Shown here: positions 55,117 through 64,000 of the stretch, in pieces
Position numbering within the stretch: the stretch's first letter is position 1
Layout: the number at the start of each line of letters is the position of its first letter
DNA from: Incurvaria masculella
Lineage: Eukaryota; Arthropoda; Insecta; Lepidoptera; Incurvariidae
Direction: 5' to 3'
Length of the DNA: 64,000 nt
NCBI GenBank assembly: GCA_946894095.1
Contig: OX335659.1
Coordinates: 6,393,501-6,457,500, forward strand
Notes under the pieces: model-generated
Told to the model about the DNA's origin: nothing
What the model saw: only the letters and a program-made list of their open reading frames with translations
The model's database searches: none
Program-made: the position numbers and the translations under genes

Positions 55117-55485
55117 GAGGCGACTCGAGGCTCAGCGCCGCGGGCCCTGTCCCGTGATGGGCGAGTACGAGGACACGTGGGGCCAGCCGTGCCCGCGGCG
55201 GCAGTGGGCCCCCGAGCCCTGCCGGCAGCTCGTCTTCGGGGCCCCGCAGCTGCAGTGCTACGGGCAGGCCTCGCCCGGACAGTTCCCGTTCCGGGAGGGT
55301 GTTCCCAGCCCGCAGGCGTTCTACGAAGTGGTCGACGCTAGGGATCGGACGTTCGTTCCGGGTCTGCCGTGCCGGCGGCCGCCCGCCGCGCCGTGGGACT
55401 ACGGCGGGATGTGTTTCGACGTTAACGGCGATCGGTCCTATCAGCCCTGTCGCTACACGGGCGTCGTGGATTTGGAAGATTTCAT
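55109..55485 (+). CDS. GC-rich first coding exon of an unidentified gene
   Basis: Open from ATG for 125 codons plus two bases, then a consensus GTGAGT donor (55486-55491) after ...VVDLEDF. Third codon positions are overwhelmingly G or C, unlike the AT-rich flanks, and non-coding shadows do not explain this bias. The peptide is rich in Pro, Arg, Gln, Cys and aromatics (for example YEDTWGQPCPRRQW, CYGQASPGQFPF, APWDYGGMCFDVNGDRSYQP). It has no signal peptide or membrane segment and no domain that I recognise. The composition resembles the disordered N-terminus of a transcriptional regulator, which is inference. A 171-codon frame on the other strand is its shadow. The next exon is not recognisable within the remaining 8.5 kb, so the first intron may be long. 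Confidence 0.65.
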
Positions 55486-56139
55486 GTGAGTCGTTCAATC
55501 AATGCCGCTGCATTATTGTGTCATGTCTGTGTACGTATTTATAATTGATTGCGCCGTTGTCCGCCGCGTGTTTGACGTCGTATGCATGCTCCTGCTCCTA
55601 TCTATTGGACAGTTATGTAACTCTTTTGAACCTATTGTGCATTGAAGGCACAAATAATATGTCAGCTGATATTGTCAGTTCAAAACTACCAATATCAGCT
55701 GAAGCACTTATTGCTTTTAAAATGATAGTGTTGCCAGTGCGGTACAAAATGTGTTCGAGTCGTTATTAATCGTATATTTTAACATTTAGTTCGGTCGAGA
55801 TCCGATTTGTCCAACGAATACAATAAGGTTAAGGTTTTTTTCAATCCATTTATATCAGTTCACTTTCACTTTGTATCGTAATGTTCTTGCTGTAAATAGT
55901 TATCATTAAAATAATTCATTATTTTTTATAGAACACACAACACAATAGTCACCATCATAAGTTTGTTTTGTTGTTTGAAACCAATTCTAGGGTGTCCATC
56001 CTTATTCGTGCAGTAAAAGTTATCTGTGCACGGTCTTTGATTCGATCATAACACGTGTTAATATTTTCCTTTTATGTGAAACACAAAAACATCTTTTATT
56101 CGCGTCATTTTTCCAATCCTATCTCAGACAATAACAAAT
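55486..56139. other. No supported feature (intron-like)
   Basis: Follows the donor at 55486; AT-rich with no recognisable exon. Confidence 0.5.
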
Positions 56140-56415
56140 GAAAAGCCGCACCTTTGTCTACCTGGGTCGGTTTATCACAAGTCTAAAAGCTATGACGCAT
56201 ATGAAAGTGTGCCAGACAGCTTACCAACAGACCAAACTCATATACGTTCGGCATATATGTAACAGGACATGGATGGCTAATCCATGCCTGCTGTCACGAT
56301 ATTTCCCCAACACGGGATCTATGTGCTTTCTTATATTGCGCGGCTACACTAAAGTATATGGAAAACACGGACTTTTTTTTATTGCCGCTCTGGCATTCAA
56401 ACAGGTTTACGAGTA
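56140..56415 (-). repeat. SINE-derived fragment, reverse orientation
   Basis: GGACATGGATGGCTAATCCA, GCGGCTACACTAAAGTATAT, GGAAAACACGGAC and the following ATTGCCGCTCTGGCATTCAA block are the inverse of the shared SINE tail and body. Confidence 0.5.
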
Positions 56416-56562
56416 ATCTGAACCACAGTGTGGTTTGACCCTTGGTCGCCTTCGACAAGGGAAGAAATGGACACTGAGAAAACTAAATGGTTAAAAGCAA
56501 CCAAATTTACGGCAAAGATCTTCCAACCCCGTAGCAGAGTCGACTCTGTAAAAATATGTTGA

Positions 56563-56915
56563 TTAAGGCTGTTCCGACCCATATAAAGTTGTTTGCACAC
56601 ATAACGCAAAAAGTATTGCACTTTAAGCCACGAATTCATAATAAAAGTTTAATATAGTCATATTACTTGCAGCGAAAACAATTTCACAATTTCAGGATTA
56701 TTGGTTTTGTTACAATTTATTTAAATACGACAGCGCCATCTAACGGTGTAAAACTTCTAATCGGCAATTACAACGAAACCATTAAACCTGAAATTGTGAA
56801 TATGTTTTCGCTACCACTACTATGGCTATATTTAATATTTTTGACGAATTCGTGCCTTAAAGTGCAATACTTTTTGCGTTCTGTGTAAAAAAAACATTGT
56901 ATGGGTCGGAACAAA
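56563..56915 (-). mobile_element. TTAA-2 foldback MITE, copy 2
   Basis: Starts TTAAGGCTGTTCCGACCCAT and ends ATGGGTCGGAACA, where the last TTAA is eroded. It is the reverse-orientation copy of 51324-51693, again with CAGCGCCATCTAACGG (56731). Confidence 0.88.
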
Positions 56916-57049
56916 TGAATCCACTCGGTTAAAAACTCACGAGTTAATAAATAAGCTTTACTCACTATTAAATAGCAGACAATAACAATGAATGCTGCCG
57001 AGATGCTTAGTTAATTATAGTAAAATTTAACCTGTTTAGTATAGATTAT

Positions 57050-57090
57050 TAGCTGAGGTACCCGGCTCCGCTCGGGTCAATGTCATTTTG
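57050..57090 (+). repeat. TAGCTGAGGTACCCGGCTCC terminus motif
   Basis: Same end motif as 2320 and 49177. Confidence 0.5.
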
Positions 57091-57289
57091 GTTTGATATC
57101 GGGCCGAATTATTTCCTGGATAAATGGTATCCCAAAGAGCTTGTCCAAAAGGGTGTTCTAAGACAAAATCTACCAAATTTAATCAAAGTCGTTTGGAAAC
57201 ATTCAAACAATTCTATTTAGTGCTTTGTGAACATTTAGAGGCAATCAAAAAATAATTAAAAGCATGTGCCGCCAGAACCTTCCTGCGCT

Positions 57290-57365
57290 GGCACTGCTAC
57301 AGATGGGAAACCAACCCAGGCGTGATTAACCCTACCACCTAGTGAGTAAGTATGGAAGGTGACCC
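57290..57365 (-). repeat. SINE body fragment, reverse orientation
   Basis: CCAACCCAGGCGTGATTAAC, CCTACCACCTAGTGAGTAAG and GAAGGTGACC are the inverse of the CCTTCCTTACTTACTAGGT body region. Confidence 0.5.
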
Positions 57366-57559
57366 TACATTTATCCGTTATGATCAAATTTAACGATGAT
57401 ATGACTTATGATCGACCGTCACCTGAAAACGAGTTATACATAACATATTTTCGTTAAAGTTCGATTTCCAGGCGTCAGAACCATATGCATAAGATGAGCG
57501 ATCAGCGTAATGATTAACTTTAGTACAATGCAAATGTTTACTGATCAGGCTTTAATGTC

Positions 57560-57614
57560 AATGCTATTGCCAAACAATTCCTTTAATGTCAAGGAATTGT
57601 TTGGCAGTAGCATT
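57560..57614. repeat. 24-bp hairpin with 7-nt loop
   Basis: Arms AATGCTATTGCCAAACAATT+CCTT and AAGG+AATTGTTTGGCAGTAGCATT pair throughout, with one U-G wobble, around TAATGTC. Compact precursor-like geometry, or a tiny foldback. Confidence 0.8.
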
Positions 57615-57884
57615 TAGATCTAAGTATGTATTTCATAATTGTGGACGGAAAAATATGTTATGTAAACCCGTGAAGTTTCTTTGCGGGTTCTTCTTTACTG
57701 GGTTGATCGAATCCGCGGATCTTTGTGACGTAACTTGGTGTAGTTTGACTACCAAAAAGTTTAAATAAATGAAATGAAAAAAATTTAATAATCATACGTT
57801 AACGTTGATGTTGACTTTTCTGAGCTATGTCACCCTTAAATAACGTGTTTTTTTTTGATCTGGCATCATTAATTATATGCCATC

Positions 57885-57975
57885 TTGCCAACCCAGACGG
57901 GTGTAATCCCCGGTGTAACCTTCCTTACTACCTAGTAAGCGTGGAACCCATGTATGTAGGTATGGTACATATAAA
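57885..57975 (-). repeat. SINE body fragment, reverse orientation
   Basis: CCAACCCAGACGGGTGTAAT and ACCTTCCTTACTACCTAGTA match the SINE body, rearranged. Confidence 0.4.
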
Positions 57976-58187
57976 TAGGTAGGTATTCAGGTCCCCTAAA
58001 ATTTACCTATATGTTTGGAAGAAGCCAAGCCCTGCTGTGGTATGCACAGAATAAATAAATGTGTCCAGGGTGTTTCGGTATAGGAAGGAGAAACTAGCGG
58101 GGTAGAAATCACCTAATATTAGAAGAAAATAATGGAAATTACGGTCTATTTGTTTTGCCATCCCCATACATTTTGTAAAAGTCACGT

Positions 58188-58223
58188 CACTGATGTGTAT
58201 GGGCGTTCCCATACACATCAGTG
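58188..58223. repeat. Perfect 16-bp hairpin, 4-nt loop
   Basis: CACTGATGTGTATGGG, CGTT, CCCATACACATCAGTG. Confidence 0.85.
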
Positions 58224-58283
58224 TTATTAGGTGCCATTGATTGCGGAAGGAGGGACTGCTGAGAATACCCGTTGTAAACCATG

Positions 58284-58954
58284 TAGGGAATGCAATCCCG
58301 ACTCGAGATTGCAAATTCGAGATCCCGCGGGATTAGAAATATCAATCCCGCGGGATCCCGGAATTTTCGGGATCCTGTCTAGTTTTGGAGGTTAACTAAA
58401 ATAAAAACTCGAAAGAAAATAAAAACCTTTATTCTTTAATCTTACCAACTAAATAATTGTCAGGTTTTAAGGAAATTAACATAGGTAGATTAGGTAATCA
58501 AAACAATAAGCATATTTCAAGGGAATTAGGAAGTAGTTACCTACGAGTGATTTTGAAAATGAAAAAATAATCACTACAACTGCACACCTAAAACAATGAC
58601 GAACGTAATCAAACAAATGACTGCCTCTCCGCGCGCATATACTTCTTTCTCACTTACTCGACACAGTTATATATTATCTGTCCCACTCGTCACCTGTCGC
58701 TAATATTTGGAAATAGTCGGAATTGTTTTCTAACGCCTGTTTGGTTGGCGTTCCTGCCGCTCGCGGCCGTCAGTCAGCGCCAGCGCCGCTTGCGCCCCGA
58801 GTGGACGTGTGTGTGTAGCGTCGCTGACCACTGCCGCCCAATCCCCGTCAATCTCGAACGGGATCTCGTCATATGATGCGTCGGGATTGATCCCGAAAAA
58901 TTACACGAGATCTCGCGAGATCGGGATCCCGCGGGATCGGGATTGCATTCCCTA
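58284..58954. mobile_element. Non-autonomous hAT-like element, 671 bp
   Basis: Perfect terminal inverted repeats TAGGGAATGCAATCCCG / CGGGATTGCATTCCCTA, flanked on both sides by the identical 8-bp AAACCATG (58276-58283 and 58955-58962). Eight-bp duplication indicates the hAT superfamily. Subterminal regions are packed with GATCCCGCGGGAT and CTCGCGAG palindromes. The interior holds an unusual GC-rich block (~58730-58830). No transposase frame. Confidence 0.93.
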
Positions 58955-58962
58955 AAACCATG

Positions 58963-59554
58963 TATACAACGGTGGCGAAGTTGTACGAAATACCGGCCAT
59001 AGGTATGTTTTACTGGTTCTGATTCACCCTTGCAGTGTATTCGTAGTTATAAAAAAGTAATATTTCATGTCACCTAATATCAATATCAGTTACTAATATC
59101 ATTAGCTTGTCATTTGTTTTATATAAACTAGCGTGGAGCTATGTAGGTTAGGAAAATTGTAGAAATTTTTCAGTCTAACTTTCACAGACAAATAGGTATA
59201 TTAAAAAAAAATGTTTTTATGAGACTTTTCACTCAAGGTCGGTGCACCACCGGTACTATAAACTGAGTTTAACTTATATTTATAATTTTTTTAACTTTGT
59301 TGATTGGTTGCTAGTTGCTAGTCAGATACCAATGGACTGTCTCGCTAGGGTTGATGTTAGAGGTTGTTTGATAACCTTGGAGTTACGTGACCACATTATC
59401 TATGCACTTCATATGCACCTACCAATTTTTGTATTTTTTATCTAGTCCTGTTCAACACCACGTTATGCAGTGCAGCTGCGCAACAGTTATTATGTCAAGT
59501 AGTTAAACACAATGTCATTGAGTGCGCCACTCGACTGCGAAAATTAATGACTTA
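58963..59554. other. No supported feature
   Basis: AT-rich sequence without a recognisable gene or repeat. Confidence 0.5.
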
Positions 59555-59700
59555 ATAATAGCGGGCCTCACACGTAGACTTCGGAGCGTCAGACCACGCG
59601 CCGTCCCGTGTCACCCGCGCGGAATGCGAACGAATGCGTCCGAAGCTGCGGCATTTCGGCGCGAGTGCAAGCGGAGTTCGCATCGCGATACATTACGTTT
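59555..59700. other. GC-rich patch of unknown nature
   Basis: High-GC block (CGGGCCTCACACGTAGACTT to GCGAGTGCAAGCGGAGTTCG). Frames are open on both strands, but there is no start, splice or repeat support. Could be an eroded MITE or exon. Confidence 0.35.
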
Positions 59701-59866
59701 TACAAACCAACACTTTGGAACGTGTTCCGAGCTGTGGTCTGGATTGTGGAAACCGTAACTGGCTTCTGAAAAAAATCTTGAGAATCTCACCACTTCCATT
59801 GAAATAAAGCGCGATAATGAAAATACGAAAAAAATCGTTAATAATTTAAGAGGGTCATAAAATAGC

Positions 59867-60245
59867 GGCCTCAGTGGCCCAGTGGCACGACACTTCGGCG
59901 ATCGCTCTCCGAAGTTAAGCAACGCTGGGTCCGGTCTGGTCTTGGATGGGTGACCATTCGACCGTTGAGAGAGGCTGGCCGTGGTTCGGATTCCACGTTA
60001 AGCTGTAGGTCCCCTTCCTTACTTACTAGGTTGTAGGGTTTATCCCGCCCGGGTTGGTACCATCGCATTGGATGAACGATGGTCGAAGCGACAATGAAAA
60101 TTGTCCGTGTTTTCCATCCAGTTCAATGTAGCCGTGCAATATAAGGAAGGTCCTGGCATGGCACCTAGTTCCCATGTGGTGTGTTGCGCTAATACCATGA
60201 CAGAACTTGTGGTATTAGCCATCCATGTCCAGTCACATAAAAAAA
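59867..60245 (+). mobile_element. SINE S3 (best-preserved 5S-like head)
   Basis: Begins GCGGCCTCAGTGGCCCAGTG (A-box-like TGGCCCAGTGG). Then CCGAAGTTAAGCAACGCTGG, GTCCGGTCTGGTCTTGGATG and GGTGACC reproduce the internal promoter half of 5S rRNA. GTGGTTCGGATTCCACG (B-box-like) follows, then the common body and tail to CACCTAGTTCCCATG. Confidence 0.88.
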
Positions 60246-60375
60246 ATTTTTTTTTCTTCCTTACGCCAAATCGGCACCATCCGGCAAATAGAAAGGTGTG
60301 CGCCAGGCGCATATAGATACCACAATTAGTCTGTGGATACGGCGTGCGGTAAGCGAGGTTGCGAATGGGAAAACG

Positions 60376-60715
60376 AGCGGCTTGTAGCTCAGAGGTGCGT
60401 AGACTTGCCTTCCGTGCCAGATTTCAAATCCCAAGAAGTAATGGGTTCAAATCCCCGCCCCATTCATGCATCACTTTTTTTCTCTTTCTGAGTTGGATAA
60501 CTTACGAATTCGAGCTGTTCCATGTTTCGAAATCCATTTCAGGTCCCCTTCCCCTACTAGGTAGATGCATTAGATGAAAAGATAGACGAAACAACAATGA
60601 AAAATTGTCCGTGTTTTCCATCCATGTACCCGTGCTAATAAAGAGACCGTTCTGGCATTGCTCCTAAGTCTTTCGGAAATGCGATGTGGCTAAAATGTGG
60701 GCTAATATCGTGACA
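60376..60715 (+). mobile_element. SINE T2 (tRNA-headed)
   Basis: GCGGCTTGTAGCTCAGAGGT (A box) and GGGTTCAAATCCC (B box), body TCTCTTTCTGAGTTGGATAA as in SINE T1, tail GTCCGTGTTTTCCATCCATG. Confidence 0.8.
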
Positions 60716-60814
60716 TATTTGTATTTTTTACTTTTATTATGTGTTATTATTATGTGTATGGTTTGCTCCCGCTTGAAAGATAGGCTGCTTATCCAAAATT
60801 GGCTTACTATGTTC

Positions 60815-60848
60815 TCCCGAGCGGAGCCGGGTACCGCTAGTTACCTAC
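60815..60848 (-). repeat. GAGCGGAGCCGGGTACCGCT terminus motif
   Basis: Inverse of the motif at 2320, 49177 and 57050, here next to CTAG. Confidence 0.5.
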
Positions 60849-60984
60849 CCTAGTTTGAACAGTGAACGTAAATCTAAATGAAGGTGTCTACAGTTGGAGT
60901 TACGGGCATAGCAAGAAACCAAAGATGGCTAATAAATACCACACCTAACTTATTATGATATTAACCTTACAAATCGCAACTCTG

Positions 60985-61110
60985 AAGAAATTAGGTGCCA
61001 TGCCGAGACATTTTACTGAGCACGGCTACATTGAACTGGATGAAAATTACGTACAATTTGTCGATGCCGCTTCGCCCATCATTCACCCGATGCACTGGGA
61101 CCAACCCGAG
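60985..61110 (-). repeat. SINE tail/body fragment, reverse orientation
   Basis: GGTGCCATGCCGAGACATTT, GCACGGCTACATTGAACTGG and GGACCAACCCGAGCGGG match the inverse tail and body. The 85-codon frame here is an artefact. Confidence 0.65.
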
Positions 61111-62231
61111 CGGGCCCAAAGCCCTAAAGTAAGCATCAATGGGACGAACAGTTTTTTACAAGGATACCGAACGCATGTGCGATTGCATGATAGGTGGAGC
61201 AGTTTCTATTGACATCCTCGTGTCTTAAGGCGCTAGGACTAGCCAACTACTCGCGCCATACAAGTGCACTTTTTAACAAATGTAATAATATGTAGTGAAA
61301 CGCTTCAGCAAATCCAAATAGAACTCCAGACTGATAATGGATTGTTAATATTTTTTTATTCCATCATTTATTTAAATAATAATAAAAATAAAAAGGTGAT
61401 TTTTCTCATTAGAAATCTGAAAGTAATTCGATTTCTAGATATAAGCAAAAACAGCATATATGCATAAACAAAAAAATCCATTTGCTTTTAGATTTCTACA
61501 TTTAGTCAAAAAAGTTCGGAAATGGACACCGTTTCCGCAATGTATTTTGTATAGAAAAAGGAAACATACATTAACGAAAATAGGTCGATTCCTAGACAAG
61601 GAATCATATATTGTAAGAATGACACTTATAATCGTCAGACTTAGTTAGTTTACTTGGGGTGCCTCGTCTAACTTTGCGATTTGGCTAGTACCAGGGCCTT
61701 AACTAACTATTAGGTCATTATTATGTATCCATGCCCTCTTTATCTCTTTGTTTTGTTAATGATAAGTTATCAGTCGACGTTTTCTACGCACCTGAGTAGG
61801 TTATTTCTTGTTGTTTTAGATTTTTGGATTTTGGACAACTCTGCCAGGTGGGCGAAAAAATAATCCAATCGCGAAATCGGATTAGGCGATAACATTACCA
61901 TGGTCAAGTGGATGACAGATAAATTGGTATCAAGTGAAGGACCAGCCCTCACTCCATGATAACGTTACATTTAGAATGCCGAAGCAAGATTTCAATATAT
62001 GTAGTTCGCTTAACCTCTGTTATCTGTTATGTCTTTGGCTTCGTCTACGTTTGCGAGACCTTGTGCTTGTTAAACCTGCCTCTTGCTGTATATTTTCATC
62101 CTAGATGTCCGAATGTAAGCTACCTCTAAGAATATATAAATTACACATACATGTAAATGAACACTAGCCATATAAATCCCCAATGCCCAGTCGGGTTTGT
62201 CATATCACATTGCAAACAATCTGTAATTTAA
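61111..62231. other. No supported feature
   Basis: Ordinary AT-rich sequence; no gene recognised. Confidence 0.5.
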
Positions 62232-62525
62232 ATGGTAGTCTAAATTCAAAATTTCAAAATGGCGACCAAATAGCCGCTTTGCTAAATTTTTTTGCTCAAT
62301 ATATCGCCCGTTTTCAACTTTTTAACACTAATATATAGTAAGGCTCTTTTGTTCCTGTTAATTTGATTCTCGAGAATTTATTATTTGCATGCTTTACCAT
62401 TCGATCGATATTTTCGAATCAAGCGGAAAAAATTGGCGAAGCAAAAACCAACTTCATCTTAAATTCAATACGGCGTGTTGTTAGTCGAGTCGGATTTGGT
62501 CGCCATTTTGAATTTAGATTGCCAT
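62232..62525. mobile_element. Foldback MITE H
   Basis: ATGGTAGTCTAAATTCAAAA with TTTCAAAATGGCGACCAAAT at the left; ATTTGGTCGCCATTTTGAAT with TTAGATTGCCAT at the right. About 294 bp, non-coding. Confidence 0.82.
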
Positions 62526-62556
62526 TGATCCCCAACCCCATAGAATATAGTTTTTT

Positions 62557-62627
62557 TTAAACAGAGAATTTCCCAGAGCGCAATAGCACGGTTTTGTGCC
62601 GAGCCCGCGAATGAGTTAGTCCCGCCG
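62557..62627 (-). repeat. TTAA-1 MITE end fragment (copy 7)
   Basis: CAGAGCGCAATAGCACGGTT, TTGTGCCGAGCCCGCGAATG and AGTTAGTCCCG are the inverse of the family's left end. The terminal TIR is lost. Confidence 0.7.
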
Positions 62628-62820
62628 CAAATGCAGACTTTGAACTGCTGATTAACGAGTAATGCTAACGACTAGGTATTATAGCGTGCTAATTTATTTA
62701 TACAGTTGTCGCCATTTTGGTGTTGCACGTTTGCATGCACAATTGCGATGCGATTGTTAAGAATGTCAAATGAGACTCCGTGTTGAGATACCTATTCGAC
62801 TTTTCGATTCGTTGCCTGCC

Positions 62821-63070
62821 ATTTGGCGTGGCGATCGTCCGCTACTGTAGCTCTGACGTAGGCTCATCATTGGATGCGTCGCCCGACGTCACTGCGGCCT
62901 CAATTGACAGGCGGGTCGCGATGCGAGCGCCATATTTCCTAATTTGACTAAGGAAACAAGCACGAGCCATTGTATGGAGCTTGATCACCTTATTATCGTC
63001 TTAACTTTGCAATCTTGTTATTTGCTTCCTTGGGCGTACGGTTAAACTAACTCAAGTAATGAGTTATTCG
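62821..63070 (+). repeat. GC-rich duplicated segment L, copy 1 (with insert)
   Basis: GGCGTGGCGATCGTCCGCTA, CTGTAGCTCTGACG, TTGGATGCGTCGCCCGACGT and GCGGCCTCAATTGACAGGCG are shared with 63450-63650. About 68 bp near 62932-62999 (CTAATTTGACTAAGGAAACA) interrupts it and is related to 51135-51190. Confidence 0.8.
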
Positions 63071-63205
63071 TATATTACAAACATATGTTACAATGCCCGG
63101 AACTTAAGGTCGGCCCGTAAGCATCAGAAAATTTCGCCTCCCATACAAACGTAGTTTACTAATAATTTGAAAACCACTATTCCAACATACTTGATGTTTG
63201 GTATC

Positions 63206-63387
63206 TAATATTAGGCTACAAATATCTGGGTCTGCATGCCTTTGTTTTTTCGGTAAATGTATTCTGGGTCAAACCACAGAGAAAACAAAATTCGTATGAA
63301 GATTTTCTTTTTGCTTTCATTTCATTCGGTTTGGATTTTTCAAAAAAACAAAAGCATGCAGACACAGATATTTGTTACCTGATATTA
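63206..63387. mobile_element. Foldback between the two L segments
   Basis: TAATATTAGGCTACAAATAT, CTGGGTCTGCATGCC and TTTGTTTTTTC are mirrored by AAAACAAAAGCATGCAGACA, CAGATATTTGTTACCTGATATTA-type sequence. About 182 bp. Confidence 0.75.
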
Positions 63388-63449
63388 TATATTAAATATC
63401 AATTCAATTAGATAATCGACTTCTTCATGGTATGCTGTGCATCGATCCG

Positions 63450-63650
63450 TTGCTGTCATTGTGGCGTGGCGATCGTCCGCGACTGTAGCTCTGACGCAGG
63501 CTCGTCATTGGATGCGTCGCCCGACGTCATTGCGGCCTCAATTGGCAGGCGGGACGCGATGCGAGCGGCATTAACTTTGCAATCTTGCCAATTGCTTCCT
63601 TCGGCGTGCGGTTAAACGACCTCAAGTATTGAGTTATCGTGTTACGAATA
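63450..63650 (+). repeat. GC-rich duplicated segment L, copy 2 (uninterrupted)
   Basis: Same order of blocks as 62821-63070 without the insert, ending GCAATCTTGCCAATTGCTTC and CTTCGGCGTGCGGTTAAACG. Rich in CpG; the function and class are unknown. Confidence 0.8.
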
Positions 63651-64000
63651 TGCCTTACAGAAGTCTGAGTCCGCTAATACATTACTTCGAAAGTGGAGTT
63701 AGAGTTATTCAGTACCCCGGAATCACACAAAATTTTACCAAATTTAGTGTTATCTAATCGCTAACGCTCGAAAGTGGAGTTATCTATCTAGCGGACTCAG
63801 GCTTCTGGCCCCGGAATCTTTAACCCTGTTGTCGACTAGAGGTGGGCCGAATAGAGTCGAAACGAATCAAATATTTCTCCTATGTTTAGTATGTCACTGT
63901 ATATTAACGCCGTGCGGAGCCGAATAAACTGGTCAAGCGATTTTATGCGGCGATGCGCGTTAGAAAGGACGGCGTAGCCACCACGTGGTCATATTGCACT
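63651..64000. other. No supported feature
   Basis: Contains GAAAGTGGAGTTA twice (63689 and 63769) in a small imperfect repeat; otherwise nothing recognised. Confidence 0.45.

Noticed and set aside
54983..55498. 171-codon minus-strand frame
   Set aside because: Shadow of the GC-rich plus-strand exon; the plus-strand reading has the third-position GC bias and the consensus donor.
60955..61212. 85-codon frame
   Set aside because: Consists largely of the reverse complement of the SINE tail.
1..64000. CRISPR arrays, bacterial operons or ribosome-binding sites
   Set aside because: No regularly spaced direct repeats with unique spacers; splicing, Pol III genes and repeats show a eukaryotic nuclear genome.

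Overview
The window looks like a TE-dense, AT-rich stretch of a lepidopteran (moth or butterfly) nuclear genome. Reasons: spliced eukaryotic genes, Pol III tRNA genes, very many short repeats of lepidopteran type (for example the GGCCAAGTGCGAGTCGGACT repeat carrying GGAC arrays), a canonical 1.28-kb mariner element, jockey- and RTE-like LINE fragments, and several families of short foldback elements. The species cannot be named from sequence alone.

Only two protein genes are complete and recognisable. They lie head to tail at 30517-32519. The first encodes the ribonuclease P/MRP subunit Rpp14 (2 exons, 109 aa). The second begins 42 nt after its stop codon and encodes the mitochondrial intermembrane-space import oxidoreductase Mia40/CHCHD4 (2 exons, 147 aa, CPC plus twin CX9C). 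The spacing suggests one dicistronic transcript or an internal promoter. Candidate first coding exons of larger unidentified genes are at 55109-55485 (GC-rich, 125 codons, consensus donor, overlapping uORF), 42444-42469 and 35268-35292. A candidate internal exon lies on the minus strand at 48441-48520.

Layout. 1-9.6 kb: foldback elements and repeat remnants. 9.6-15.3 kb: four tRNA-Val(AAC) copies, two canonical and two with stem or T-loop lesions, separated by foldback elements and a LINE 3' end. 16-29 kb: a nested mobile-element zone holding SINEs, TTAA-flanked elements, a frameshifted mariner inside a TTAA element, LINE fragments, and a pair of AT-rich repeats in inverted orientation. 30-33 kb: the Rpp14-Mia40 pair. 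34-48 kb: possible first exons, a 148-bp tandem dimer, inverted repeats bracketing 2.4 kb, and a hAT-like MITE. 49.6-51 kb: a mariner element with an uninterrupted 341-aa transposase. 51-55 kb: TTAA elements and dispersed repeats leading to a GC-rich promoter and first exon. 56-64 kb: a 671-bp hAT-like element with a perfect 8-bp target duplication, 5S/tRNA-headed SINEs, and a duplicated GC-rich segment.

The most interesting signals are the Rpp14-Mia40 arrangement, SINEs that share one body but carry either a 5S-rRNA-like or a tRNA-like promoter head, an internally datable nest of insertions, and TTAA MITEs carrying an AGATGGCGC motif that also occurs upstream of Rpp14. I found no clearly new enzymatic or defence system.
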